Positions 1 through 8,788 of a stretch of DNA of 64,000 nucleotides are shown piece after piece. Numbering within the stretch: position 1 is the first letter of the stretch; each line of letters opens with the position of its first letter. The notes beneath the pieces were generated by a model. It saw nothing but the letters and a program-made list of their open reading frames with translations, was not told where the DNA came from and searched no databases. The stretch is taken from assembly GCA_021299035.1 (NCBI GenBank), contig JAJTGD010000003.1, positions 1 through 64,000 of the forward strand. The letters run 5' to 3'. The translations under genes were made by a program, and so were the position numbers. This DNA comes from Oxalobacteraceae bacterium (GTDB lineage: Bacteria; Pseudomonadota; Gammaproteobacteria; Burkholderiales; Burkholderiaceae_D).

Positions 1-1531
1 GCGGCGGGCTGGGTGCGTCTGCCAACGCCAACACTGCAGCACGGGTATCCAGCATCCCTGCGCCGCACAGCCCTTGGTTCTCACTCAGCGTGCAGGCAGT
101 TCCTGCGGGGAAGGGTCGGGCCGTCTGCCGCAGCAGTGTGACGACTTGACCGCGCGTCAGCGCAGGCGACAGCGACAGCATTAGCGCGACACTACCCACC
201 ACGTGGGACACAGCCATGCTGGTGCCGTACTTAAGCGAGGCGCCATCCTCGGCGGGCACCGTGCCGCCGGTATTGCCGAGTGAGTAGATAGCGACACCAT
301 TAGCGCTCTGCCCCACCACGCAATTGACTGACGCCACACCACAACCACCGCCCGGCGCACTGATCGTGGTCTGGCTACCTATGTTGGCGTAATCACCCAC
401 ATCCCCATCGATGGCATGCGCCGTCACCGCGATCACGCCATTGCAGTTAGCCGGTTGTTGCAGCTGAGCGGCGCTGTCATTACCTGTTGCTGCGACGACG
501 ATCGCGCCACGTACGTTCACCTCATCAATGGCGTTTTGCAAAGCAACGGAGCAAGTGCCCTCCGCCCCAAGCGAAAGATTGATGACGCGCGCGGGGTTCG
601 CGTTATGCGGCACGCCGGCGATATCAATACCCACCGCCCAGCGCAGCGCATCGATTAAATCGGACAGATAACCGCCGCAACGACCGAGCACCCGTACCGG
701 CAGAATTCGCACACCCGGCGCGATACCCGTACCGAAACGCTGGTTGTTCATTAACGCCGCAATCGTGCCGTTGACATGGGTACCGTGCCAGCTTGATGGG
801 GTGGCGGGACTGCCGACACCGCAATCACCCACGGCAGCATAGTCGCCCGGATCCGTGGCGTCGCCATCACGGCCATCGCTGTCGTTTGCCATCGGCACGC
901 TGCTAATGAAGTCATAGCCTGGTAACGATGCTTGCAAATCAATGTGCGGACGACTACCGCTATCGATGACGGCGACATTGATGCTTGCGCTGCCGAATGT
1001 GAGGTCCCAAGCACCGGGCAAATTCAACCCCCCGGGATGCGCCTCGGTCGGTATGAAATAGCTCCATTGACCGGGTGGCCCTGCATAAGCAGGATCATCC
1101 GGTGCGCTGGCCTGCGCGTGCATCAGTAAATCGAACTCCACCATCTGCAACTCACCGGTCTGTTGTAAACGGTTTGCCAATGCGCGCGCCTGCGTCAGGG
1201 TGAGTTTTCGTGCCAGCCGCAATAAATGAGATCGACTACCCAGCTTGCGTTCGACGGCGAGGTGTTGACTACCTGCTGCACTCAAATACGTCGCGTCATC
1301 CCCGCTAAGTTGTGCATGTAGTCTGGCACCGAGAATGGCGTGGGGCGTGACGATCAGTCGCTCTACCGTGGGCTCTTCCATCACGGCTTGCAGTGGCCTG
1401 ATGTGTTTTCTCAGGCGCGCGTTCGATGTGGTTTGATCAAGCTGACCTGCTTGAAGAGAACTTGCGACAGTCATCGCGAGTACTACAGATGCGACGACAC
1501 TGAAAAAACGTCGTGCGATTTTGCTGCCCAT
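1..1531 (-). CDS. S8 family serine peptidase (subtilase), C-terminus cut by window edge
   Basis: Secreted subtilisin-like protease. The reading frame stays open from the ATG at 1531 to the left edge, giving about 510 residues. Residues 1-28 form a signal peptide (two arginines, then a hydrophobic run ending SSLQA). A propeptide-like region follows. The catalytic triad is visible: Asp190 in VIDSG, His249 in WHGTHV, Ser438 in GTSMA, with the oxyanion Asn in ATGN. After the catalytic domain the sequence turns Pro/Ala-rich (DAPSPP) at the edge, so a linker or C-terminal domain probably follows outside. It is transcribed away from the shared intergenic region and is not part of the metK unit. No strong Shine-Dalgarno is seen, so the exact start is less sure than the family call. 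Confidence 0.85.
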   Translation of the reverse strand, partial: MGSKIARRFFSVVASVVLAMTVASSLQAGQLDQTTSNARLRKHIRPLQAVMEEPTVERLIVTPHAILGARLHAQLSGDDATYLSAAGSQHLAVERKLGSRSHLLRLARKLTLTQARALANRLQQTGELQMVEFDLLMHAQASAPDDPAYAGPPGQWSYFIPTEAHPGGLNLPGAWDLTFGSASINVAVIDSGSRPHIDLQASLPGYDFISSVPMANDSDGRDGDATDPGDYAAVGDCGVGSPATPSSWHGTHVNGTIAALMNNQRFGTGIAPGVRILPVRVLGRCGGYLSDLIDALRWAVGIDIAGVPHNANPARVINLSLGAEGTCSVALQNAIDEVNVRGAIVVAATGNDSAAQLQQPANCNGVIAVTAHAIDGDVGDYANIGSQTTISAPGGGCGVASVNCVVGQSANGVAIYSLGNTGGTVPAEDGASLKYGTSMAVSHVVGSVALMLSLSPALTRGQVVTLLRQTARPFPAGTACTLSENQGLCGAGMLDTRAAVLALADAPSPP

Positions 1532-1656
1532 GGTCTGTCGTTACTACGTAAACCTGAAGGGGCCGACTGTAGCAACAGCGACGCGATTAACAGTCTCGAA
1601 ACAAGGACGTTAACCGGGCTTAGTTCAGAAAAACTATCGCGCCATAACGCGGAACT

Positions 1657-1696
1657 AAAACGTGCGTACGGGGTCGCTTTTCGCTTGCCCGTACGC
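1657..1696 (-). terminator. Probable intrinsic terminator of metK
   Basis: A perfect 9-bp stem (GCGTACGGG 1664-1672 with CCCGTACGC 1688-1696) encloses a 15-nt loop. In the minus direction it is followed by ACGTTTTAG, a short U-tract. It lies 10 nt past the metK stop. The rest of 1532-1706 shows no gene. Confidence 0.5.
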
Positions 1697-1706
1697 TGAG
1701 TCGAAC

Positions 1707-2870
1707 TTAGAGACCCGCAGCTGCTCTCAATGCGGCTGCTTTGTCGGTGCGCTCCCAGCTGAACTCCGGCTCATCACGACCAAAGTGGCCGTAAGCAGCC
1801 GACTTGCGATAAATAGGACGCAAGAGATTCAACATCTGCACGATGCCCTTTGGTCTCAAATCGAAATGCTCGCGCACGAGTTGTTCGATTTTTTCATCGC
1901 TGACCTTGCCAGTACCGAAGGTGGTCACCATGACCGAGGTTGGTTTGGCAATGCCGATCGCGTAGGAGATTTGAATCTGGCACTTGGATGCCAGACCTGC
2001 GGCAACGATGTTCTTGGCGACATAACGACCCGCGTAGGCAGCCGAACGGTCGACCTTCGACGGATCTTTGCCCGAGAACGCACCGCCACCGTGAGGCGCT
2101 GCGCCGCCATAGGTGTCAACAATAATTTTGCGCCCGGTGAGGCCGCAATCTCCCTGCGGACCGCCGATCACAAAACGCCCGGTCGGGTTCACCAAGTAGC
2201 GCGTGTCCTTCAACCACTCGGCGGGCACCACTGGCTTGATGATCATTTCAATCGAGGCTTCTTCGATCTGCTTGTGCTCGACTTCAGGCGCATGCTGCGT
2301 CGACAGCACGATGGTGTCGATTGCAACCGGCTTGCCGTCGACATATTTCAGCGTGACCTGCGACTTGGCGTCTGGACGCAGCCAGGGCAGTCGACCATCC
2401 TTGCGGAGTTGAGACTGCCGCTCAACGATGCGATGGGCGTAGTAAATCGCCGCAGGCATCAGATCAGGGGTTTCATCACACGCGTAACCAAACATCAGTC
2501 CCTGGTCTCCCGCGCCTTGGTCGAGATCGAGGCCTTTACCTTCATCGACACCCTGCGCGATATCGGGTGATTGTTTGTCATATGCCACCAGCACGGCGCA
2601 ACCTTTGTAGTCGATGCCGTAGTCGGTGTTGTCGTAGCCGATATCTTTCAGCGTATCGCGCGCGACTTTGATGTAGTCCACATTCGCCGTTGTGGTGATC
2701 TCGCCCGCCAGCACCACCAAACCGGTGTTGCAGAGGGTTTCAGCGGCGACGCGAGCGCGCGGATCCTGGTCCAGGATGGCGTCAAGAATCGCATCAGAGA
2801 TCTGGTCGGCGACTTTATCCGGATGACCTTCGGACACCGACTCGGAAGTGAACAAGTACTCGTTGGACAT
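1707..2870 (-). CDS. metK: S-adenosylmethionine synthetase
   Basis: Makes S-adenosylmethionine from methionine and ATP in the cytosol. The 387-residue length fits the family (E. coli 384). Signatures are GHPDK at residues 15-19 (ATP/methionine site), [12 protein letters not shown] in the middle, and the phosphate-binding loop [16 protein letters not shown]. The start is fixed by a good Shine-Dalgarno, AGGAG, 6 nt upstream of the ATG. The gene stands alone, diverging from lpxL. Its leader carries a SAM-II-type aptamer (2927-2978) behind a sigma70-like promoter, so the enzyme that makes SAM is probably repressed by SAM. The family assignment is secure. Confidence 0.97.
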   Translation of the reverse strand: MSNEYLFTSESVSEGHPDKVADQISDAILDAILDQDPRARVAAETLCNTGLVVLAGEITTTANVDYIKVARDTLKDIGYDNTDYGIDYKGCAVLVAYDKQSPDIAQGVDEGKGLDLDQGAGDQGLMFGYACDETPDLMPAAIYYAHRIVERQSQLRKDGRLPWLRPDAKSQVTLKYVDGKPVAIDTIVLSTQHAPEVEHKQIEEASIEMIIKPVVPAEWLKDTRYLVNPTGRFVIGGPQGDCGLTGRKIIVDTYGGAAPHGGGAFSGKDPSKVDRSAAYAGRYVAKNIVAAGLASKCQIQISYAIGIAKPTSVMVTTFGTGKVSDEKIEQLVREHFDLRPKGIVQMLNLLRPIYRKSAAYGHFGRDEPEFSWERTDKAAALRAAAGL

Positions 2871-2926
2871 GCAAGCTCCTAAAAACTGATTAACACGATG
2901 TCGCGGTCAACTCAGTGAGCCTGCGA

Positions 2927-2978
2927 CGCTTTAGCGAAATTTGTAGGCCGCCTCGCAAGTTGTCTGTTAACTCGGCGG
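2927..2978 (-). promoter_or_regulatory. SAM-II-type riboswitch aptamer in the metK leader
   Basis: Read on the minus strand: P1 5' arm CCGCC (2978-2974), loop beginning GAGTTAAC and ending CTTGC (2959-2955), P1 3' arm GGCGG (2952-2948), A-rich linker ACAAAT, then GCTAAAGCG (2935-2927). CTTGC can pair with GCTAAAG across a U-U mismatch to form the pseudoknot expected of SAM-II. The loop start deviates by one base from the usual GATTT. The metX leader in this window shares the order and the ACAAAT...GCTAAAGCG block. The platform is less clear: a GTCGC/GCGAC hairpin and a T5 run lie between the aptamer and the AGGAG ribosome site, so control could be at translation or transcription. Confidence 0.75.
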
Positions 2979-2992
2979 ATGAAACGCATGTT

Positions 2993-3021
2993 ATTTTACG
3001 CAACTTGCACGAAATCAGCAA
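2993..3021 (-). promoter_or_regulatory. sigma70-like promoter of metK
   Basis: On the minus strand a -35 TTGCTG (3021-3016) and a -10 TAAAAT (2998-2993) are separated by exactly 17 bp. The predicted start near 2986 places the SAM-II aptamer at the very 5' end of the transcript, as expected for a riboswitch leader. Confidence 0.6.
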
Positions 3022-3110
3022 AGCCCCCTGCGCTTCTCTCCCGTGATTCCACTTCCCGAGCTTTACATTTTGGTAGCGTTGCGGTCGCTTATGGTCCCCG
3101 GAGCGTCGAC

Positions 3111-3992
3111 ATGCGCCTGATCCTTGGGGTGATCTGGCTATTGCATTGGTTACCTTTACCGATACTCGGCCGCATCGGCGAAGCATTTGGCGAATTGCTG
3201 TTTTTACTCATGCGCGAGCGGCGCAAGATCACGCTGACGAATTTAACGCTGTGTCTACCCGCGCTGTCGGCGGACGAGCGTGAAGCATTGGCTCGTGCCC
3301 ATTTCCGGGCTTATGCGCGCAGTGTGTTAGAGCGCGGCATTCTGTGGTGGGGATCGCCGAAGCGGCTGCGCCGACTGATCGAAGTTGATCCCTTCGTACC
3401 GACCCAGGCCTCGATTGAGCAGCCCACTATTTTTTTATGTCCGCATTTTGTGTGTCTGGAGGTGGCAGGCGTCGCAATTACCATGCAGGGGCCACTCTGC
3501 TCGATCTACACACAACAACGCAGTAAAGTTTTCGATCAAGCTTTGCGCGAAGGTCGCTCAAGGTTCGCTACGCAAGAAGAAGCCGATCGCTTCTTGTTGT
3601 CGCGTAGCGGCGGGATCAAGCCGATTATTCGTGCCATGCGCAGTGGTCGTCCATTTCTCATGCTGCCCGACATGGACTTTGGCGCGCGTGAGTCGATCTT
3701 CGTGCCATTTTTTGGCGTGCCCGCAGCCACGCTGACAGCTCCTGCGCGCCTTGCGGCGGCAACGCAGGGACAAGTAATCCCAGTGACCACGCAATTCAGG
3801 CCCAACTACCAAGGCTGGCGCGTGAGGTTTCATTCGGCGTGGGAGAACTTTCCAGGGGATGATATTGAGGCCGCCACCCGGCGTATGAATACCTTTATTG
3901 AAAACCAGATTCAGCAGGCACCGTCCGAATATTTCTGGTCACATAAACGCTTCAAGACCCGGCCCGAAGGCATGCCCTCCGTGTACGATTAG
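3111..3992 (+). CDS. lpxL: Lipid A biosynthesis lauroyl/myristoyl acyltransferase family
   Basis: Transfers a secondary acyl chain to the lipid A precursor at the inner membrane. A hydrophobic N-terminal anchor (residues 1-34) is followed by the acyltransferase domain. The catalytic motif is His112-x4-Glu117 in PHFVCLEVAG. LPDMDFG and the FFGVPA region are typical of LpxL/HtrB proteins. I chose the ATG at 3111 because GGAG lies 7 nt upstream. A longer open frame back to 2979 would overlap the metK promoter and gives a non-homologous, basic N-terminus. The 293-residue length fits the family. Which acyl chain and position it uses cannot be read from the sequence. Confidence 0.88.
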   Translation: MRLILGVIWLLHWLPLPILGRIGEAFGELLFLLMRERRKITLTNLTLCLPALSADEREALARAHFRAYARSVLERGILWWGSPKRLRRLIEVDPFVPTQASIEQPTIFLCPHFVCLEVAGVAITMQGPLCSIYTQQRSKVFDQALREGRSRFATQEEADRFLLSRSGGIKPIIRAMRSGRPFLMLPDMDFGARESIFVPFFGVPAATLTAPARLAAATQGQVIPVTTQFRPNYQGWRVRFHSAWENFPGDDIEAATRRMNTFIENQIQQAPSEYFWSHKRFKTRPEGMPSVYD

Positions 3993-4125
3993 TGCTTGCA
4001 CCGGCAAGTTGGTGGCTGGCGAGATACTGCCTTGCCTGCTTAGGGAGACCTTCGCGCAGTCACCGGGCGGCGTACTTACCCTGATGAAGCAGCACTTCAA
4101 TTATTCAAAAATCCGAGACTGATCC

Positions 4126-4977
4126 ATGAAGCTGAAGTTCACCAAAATGCACGGCGCGGGTAACGATTTCATCGTCATCGATGCGGTCAGACAGTCCGTT
4201 AACTTGACCTCTGACCAATGTCGGCAACTCGCAGATCGCCGCTTCGGTATCGGTGCTGATCAGATCCTCGTAGTTGAACGGCCGACGCAATCGGGTGTGG
4301 ATTTTCGCTACAGGATTTTCAATTCAGATGGTGGTGAAGTTGAACAATGTGGCAATGGTGCACGCGCGTTCGTTAAATTCGTCGTAGAAAAAGGTCTGAG
4401 TGAGCAACGCGAGATTCGCGTCGAGACGATGTCCGGAATCATTTCGCCGCGCCTTGAAGATGATGGCCAGGTGACGGTGGACATGGGTGCGCCCATCTTG
4501 GAACCGGAACGCGTTCCGTTCGACACCGAGGGCTTGCAATCGCACTCTGCGGGTGGTCTATCACTATGGCCTCTGAAGATTGGCGACCATCCGATTCACA
4601 TCGCCGTGCTATCGATGGGGAATCCTCACGCAGTGCAATGGGTGGAAGACGTTGACTCAGCGCCTGTGAGCGACTTCGGCCCAGCGGTTGAGCATCACCC
4701 GCGCTTTGCTCGGCGTGTGAACGCGGGCTTTATGCAAGTCGTCGACCGACACCTTATCAAGCTTCGTGTTCATGAAAGAGGCGCGGGTGAAACGCTCGCC
4801 TGTGGCACCGGTGCCTGTGCCGCTGTGGTTGCAGGCATTTTGCGTGGCGATCTTGATTCGCCAGTGGCGGTTGAGACGCGAGGCGGTCGTCTCACCATTG
4901 CCTGGCTCGGTGGCAATGCCCCGGTTTTTCTGACTGGCCCGACCGTCAGCGTGTTTGAAGGTAGCTTGGACATTTAG
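4126..4977 (+). CDS. dapF: Diaminopimelate epimerase
   Basis: Interconverts LL- and meso-diaminopimelate for lysine and peptidoglycan. Both catalytic cysteines are visible: Cys75 in EQCGNGAR and Cys226 in LACGTGACA. The N-terminus KMHGAGNDF is diagnostic. Its 283 residues are close to the usual 274-280. The gene follows lpxL by 133 bp, a stretch in which I see no gene or terminator. In many Burkholderiales dapF is directly followed by the DUF484 gene and xerC; here two other genes interrupt that order. Confidence 0.96.
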   Translation: MKLKFTKMHGAGNDFIVIDAVRQSVNLTSDQCRQLADRRFGIGADQILVVERPTQSGVDFRYRIFNSDGGEVEQCGNGARAFVKFVVEKGLSEQREIRVETMSGIISPRLEDDGQVTVDMGAPILEPERVPFDTEGLQSHSAGGLSLWPLKIGDHPIHIAVLSMGNPHAVQWVEDVDSAPVSDFGPAVEHHPRFARRVNAGFMQVVDRHLIKLRVHERGAGETLACGTGACAAVVAGILRGDLDSPVAVETRGGRLTIAWLGGNAPVFLTGPTVSVFEGSLDI

Positions 4978-5027
4978 CGCGCCACTTTTATCTGCCTCAG
5001 CTCGCTTCCCAGACAGCGCACCGAAAC

Positions 5028-6581
5028 CTAGACACGGCGATTTTGCGTTCCGCGCTGCTGCCCAAAAATACTGCGGAATCGATACAGTCGCTGTCGGTAA
5101 TTCCCTTCAGGTCCGTGCTCTCCACGCGTATCCGCGATGTCGAATACTCGCGCTGCACGTTCCAATGCACGTCTTTGTTCACCGGTGAGTATCTGTATCA
5201 GTCGACGTCGGCTACGCGGATGTGACTCGCGAATATCAACTTCGAGACAGTGCCCATGATCCGAGGCTTCGACATCAATTAACAACGCCTCGGCTCGGTT
5301 CAAACCGAACCAATAGGCGAGCTCCACCCGGGCCGCCAAAAACGGATATTGGCTGCTGATATCGCGGTTAAACGAGGCGCGAGCTGCGGTTGCCCACTCG
5401 GATCTGCGCACGGGCGGCGAGATTCTATTCAGCATCGCTGCCGCCTCTGTATCGCCCTGACTCGCCGCCTTCTGCAACCAGTACACCGCGCGTACATCTC
5501 CAAGCGGGTCAAGTCGACGTGAGCGCCAGGCAATTTGCGCCAACTCCAGCTGTGCAGCCCGATACCCAGCCGCACCCGCCAGTTCCAAACATCGACGTGA
5601 CTCACTTATGCTTCGGCGTGAAAATTCCGGTTTGAGATAGATGCGCGATATCGCAAACCACGCCGCCGACTCACCATTTTCAGCCGCGAGCGAGAGCCAA
5701 CGAATCGCCCGCTTGTAGTGCGCAACACCCGGCATGCGCCGGATCCGATTGCCTTCCTCATCCATGCGCGCAGCCCACAGACCATAGGCCAGCTGTGCCT
5801 TGGGGTCGCCTCCCTCTGCCGCAATTTTGAGGTACCGCTCCGCCAACCTGAGGTTAGCTTCGGGCTGCGCAGTGATGGCCTTCGCGCAGCGCAAAAATAG
5901 CGTGAACTGCTCCTTGCCCAAGCTGCAGCGGTGCGCCATCGGACCATGCGCCTTGCGATCCCACTCCTGTGCAATGGGCAGTCCCCACAGCATGAACTTG
6001 GTGAGGTCACCTTGTTGCCACCAGTATTCGGCCAACGCTTGCTGTGCTTCGGCTATTCCCCCGAGCGCTGCCTTGGCTGCCCATTCGATGATTTGCGCCC
6101 GACGCTGATGAACTTGTGGCGAGATTGCCTGGGGGGTGTGGGCCAGGAGTTCATGCATGCCGAGCTGCTGTGCGAGTAACCACTGCCCGTCAGCAATCCC
6201 TACCTCTGCAGCTGCCTTCAACGCGCGAATGGACTTCTGACGCAGCCCGTCATCAGCACGCGGCCAGCAACTGAACACCAGCATCGCAAATACCAAGCCT
6301 GCCCTCGCCGACTCGCCTTCAAACGCACGCTCATACCAAAGCGCAACCCGAAGCGGATCTTCTACCTGACGCGCCACCGCAAACGACACATGTTCGCCGA
6401 TCAGCATCCAGGCCTCGGGCTGGTTTTGCTCGGCTGCTTTCTCCAACCAATGCAGTGCGGTCGCGTGGCTCTGCGGCAGGTTGGTGCTACCAAATAGATA
6501 ACGCTTGCCGAGCGCCAGCTGCGCCTGTGGGTGACCGGCACGGGCTGAGCGAATGATCAGCAGTTCCTCTCGATTGGCCAT
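5028..6581 (-). CDS. Sel1-like repeat (TPR-type) protein
   Basis: A 517-residue protein built of Sel1-like helical repeats, recognisable by recurring A-x2-G-x3-AQ-x-ALG/LA-x2-Y patterns (for example AGHPQAQLALGKRY near residue 15, then EGGDPKAQLAYG and AAGYRAAQLELA). Such repeats mediate protein-protein contacts. There is no signal peptide or membrane segment, so it is probably cytosolic. The C-terminal 110 residues lack clear repeats and are rich in Arg and Glu. It converges on dapF (50 bp gap) and diverges from the porin. It interrupts the conserved dapF-DUF484-xerC order. No specific function can be given. Confidence 0.8.
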   Translation of the reverse strand: MANREELLIIRSARAGHPQAQLALGKRYLFGSTNLPQSHATALHWLEKAAEQNQPEAWMLIGEHVSFAVARQVEDPLRVALWYERAFEGESARAGLVFAMLVFSCWPRADDGLRQKSIRALKAAAEVGIADGQWLLAQQLGMHELLAHTPQAISPQVHQRRAQIIEWAAKAALGGIAEAQQALAEYWWQQGDLTKFMLWGLPIAQEWDRKAHGPMAHRCSLGKEQFTLFLRCAKAITAQPEANLRLAERYLKIAAEGGDPKAQLAYGLWAARMDEEGNRIRRMPGVAHYKRAIRWLSLAAENGESAAWFAISRIYLKPEFSRRSISESRRCLELAGAAGYRAAQLELAQIAWRSRRLDPLGDVRAVYWLQKAASQGDTEAAAMLNRISPPVRRSEWATAARASFNRDISSQYPFLAARVELAYWFGLNRAEALLIDVEASDHGHCLEVDIRESHPRSRRRLIQILTGEQRRALERAARVFDIADTRGEHGPEGNYRQRLYRFRSIFGQQRGTQNRRV

Positions 6582-6814
6582 GGGGGCAGGCTAGAAAAAT
6601 TATCAAAACAAAAACATTCGAACTCTGCGGCCTGCCCACAGCTACGTCAACGCAAGATAGTGTCAATAAAACAACGTCATTTGCAAACTCGCAACGAGCG
6701 CCCCAAGCGCGAATAGCTGACAAAACCGATGTTGTCCTTGTTTTCATTTCGATAATTAATGTTTGCGCATCCGACTCGTGCGGATCGCTCTAAAACTCTC
6801 ACTTGGGGAAAAAA

Positions 6815-7840
6815 ATGAAGAAGTTGAATCTCGCGCTGGCACTGGCCGGCGTATTAACTGGCGCCGCTCAAGCGCAGTCGGCAGTTGAGGTCTACGGCAT
6901 CGTCGATATGGGCTTGGTTCGCGATTTCGGCAGCATGCCTGATGGCCCAGCCGCTACTGGTAACAAGATGACCAGCGGCGCCCAGTCCGGCACCCGACTT
7001 GGCTTCAAGGGTAAGGAGGATCTGGGCAACGGCCTGAACGCGCTGTTCGTGCTTGAGACAGGCATTGCTGCGGACAGAGGCGGCGTCAACCAAGGTGCCG
7101 TCTTTGCGCGCCAGAGCTTCGTGGGCCTCCAAGGTGATTTCGGCACGCTTACCCTGGGCCGCCAATACACTTCCTACTTTCTTACGCTGAACCAAATCGC
7201 CGACCCGTTCGCGTCGGGACTTGCGGGTAATGCGCAGAACCTGATGATGCCCGGAATCGCAGCTGAACCCGATCGTGCACTCCGGATGAACGATGCGGTC
7301 AAGTACACAACGCCAATCTTTGAAAATTTTAGCGCCGAGATTGGCTATGGATTTGGCGAGACCGCCGGCAACAGCGATGCCAATCGTGTTGTCACCGGGT
7401 CGATTGGCTATGACAGCAAAACGCTGAATGTGCGTCTAGCGCACTACAACAAAAATAACGCTACCGACACGGCTGTCGTACGGAGCACGCTGCTAGCCGC
7501 TAACTACGACTTTGAGTTTGTCAAAATTTTTGGCGCCTACTCTGATAACAACTGGGCGCTGGCCAAGAGTGATAACTACCTGGTCGGCTTCACCATCCCC
7601 TATGGCGCGCACAAATTTATCGCCTCCTATATCCGTGCAGCCGGCCAAGGAGCTCTGGCTGAAAATGATGCTGACCAGTGGGGCATTGGTTACACCTATG
7701 CGTTATCCAAGCGCACTAACATGTACGCCGCATATGGCTCCATCAGCAACGATGGCACTGCCAGATATACGGTCGGCAATAACTCTGAGGCTGGCACCGG
7801 CAACAAGGCTATCAATTTCGGCCTGCGGCACGTGTTCTGA
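6815..7840 (+). CDS. Gram-negative general porin, outer membrane
   Basis: Outer-membrane diffusion channel of the betaproteobacterial trimeric porin family. The signal peptide (residues 1-20, cleavage after GAAQA) is followed by VEVYGIVDMGL, the usual first beta strand. SGTRLGFKG and LGRQYT are family motifs and the chain ends in ...LRHVF, with the terminal Phe needed for BAM insertion. The ATG at 6815 is preferred to an in-frame TTG at 6803 because GGGGA sits about 6 nt upstream and the signal peptide starts cleanly at MKKLN. A strong terminator follows. The 233-bp upstream region presumably holds its promoter, but I could not pick a convincing -35/-10 pair. Confidence 0.92.
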   Translation: MKKLNLALALAGVLTGAAQAQSAVEVYGIVDMGLVRDFGSMPDGPAATGNKMTSGAQSGTRLGFKGKEDLGNGLNALFVLETGIAADRGGVNQGAVFARQSFVGLQGDFGTLTLGRQYTSYFLTLNQIADPFASGLAGNAQNLMMPGIAAEPDRALRMNDAVKYTTPIFENFSAEIGYGFGETAGNSDANRVVTGSIGYDSKTLNVRLAHYNKNNATDTAVVRSTLLAANYDFEFVKIFGAYSDNNWALAKSDNYLVGFTIPYGAHKFIASYIRAAGQGALAENDADQWGIGYTYALSKRTNMYAAYGSISNDGTARYTVGNNSEAGTGNKAINFGLRHVF

Positions 7841-7958
7841 TGCAGGGCGAGCCGTTCGGCTCACACAAGATTCATCGCTGACCCGCGCGGTCGTTGATGG
7901 ATAGGCTGGTCTGGTTTCAGCCTGCAGAGTTTTCTGCGAATGTAATCTCCTCTCTTCA

Positions 7959-7983
7959 CGGCACCTTCGGGTGCCGTTTTTTT
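7959..7983 (+). terminator. Intrinsic terminator of the porin gene
   Basis: Stem CGGCACC (7959-7965), loop TTCG, stem GGTGCCG (7970-7976), then a run of seven T. A UUCG tetraloop with a 7-bp GC-rich stem makes this a strong rho-independent terminator. It separates the porin from the DUF484-xerC unit. Confidence 0.92.
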
Positions 7984-8112
7984 GTTGCTTGTCGGCAGGC
8001 GGTTCGGTGCGGGTAAAATCCGCTATGCGCCAATTTGCGTCTGCCAAACTTCGAACGAATTTATTCGGCGTTGCGTACTGACGCGCCATTTTTACCTGAC
8101 CTGAAAAACGCC

Positions 8113-8778
8113 ATGACCTCACTGCCCGATGTCGACGCGGTTGCAATGTATCTGCAACAGCATCCGGAATTCCTTGAACAGCATCCAGACATCGTTGCGG
8201 GGCTCAGACTGACGACCGCACTCGGCGGGCGTACCGTTTCCTTGCAAGAGCGGCAGGTGGAAATCCTGCGCGACAAGATTCGGCAGCTGGAACTCAAACT
8301 AGCCGCCTTCATGCGCAATGCCAGCGGCAACGAGCTAATCATGGCGAACTTGCACCAATGGACGCTGCAGCTATTCATTGAACAATCGCCCTCCGAGCTC
8401 CCCGCCGCATTGATCAGCGCGACCCAATCATGTTTTGACGTCCCCGCCGCAACGATCCGCCTGTGGAATACCAAAGCCGAGTTTGCCGATGCGGACTTCA
8501 TCAGTGATGACGAAGACGCGCGTGCGTTTGCAGACACCCATAGCAACCCCATATGCGGCGCCGCAGCGCGGCAGCCCGGCACACTCTGGCTGGATGATGC
8601 AACGTCGATGCAATCAGTAGCGCTGCTACCGCTTCGCAAATCCGGTGCCGAGACCAGTTTTGGCCTGATGGTTTTAGGCTCACCGGACCCGCAGCGATTT
8701 GCCGCCGATCTGGCCACCGATATTCTGGCTCGGATCAGCGATATTGCCAGCGCGCGGCTTCAGCCGCTGATCGACTAA
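8113..8778 (+). CDS. DUF484 family protein (GAF-like)
   Basis: Conserved protein of unknown function, usually found just before xerC, as here (10 bp gap). The N-terminal motif VAMYLQQHPEFLEQHPDIV and the following LQERQVEILRDKIRQLE helix are typical of DUF484. The remainder resembles a GAF-type fold. The ATG at 8113 matches the family N-terminus; the frame extends back to a TTG at 8035, but those residues look unrelated. The start has no strong Shine-Dalgarno. Coupling to xerC suggests a role linked to chromosome dimer resolution, but that is inference from position only. Confidence 0.85.
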   Translation: MTSLPDVDAVAMYLQQHPEFLEQHPDIVAGLRLTTALGGRTVSLQERQVEILRDKIRQLELKLAAFMRNASGNELIMANLHQWTLQLFIEQSPSELPAALISATQSCFDVPAATIRLWNTKAEFADADFISDDEDARAFADTHSNPICGAAARQPGTLWLDDATSMQSVALLPLRKSGAETSFGLMVLGSPDPQRFAADLATDILARISDIASARLQPLID

Positions 8779-8788
8779 GGCGACTGCC

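Noticed and set aside
1662-2570. 302-codon open frame on the plus strand opposite metK
   Set aside because: It is the antisense shadow of metK; the protein is rich in His/Arg with no family pattern, while the minus strand encodes a full-length MetK.
2979-3110. N-terminal extension of LpxL from an upstream ATG
   Set aside because: It overlaps the metK promoter, has no similarity to the family start, and a better ribosome site precedes 3111.
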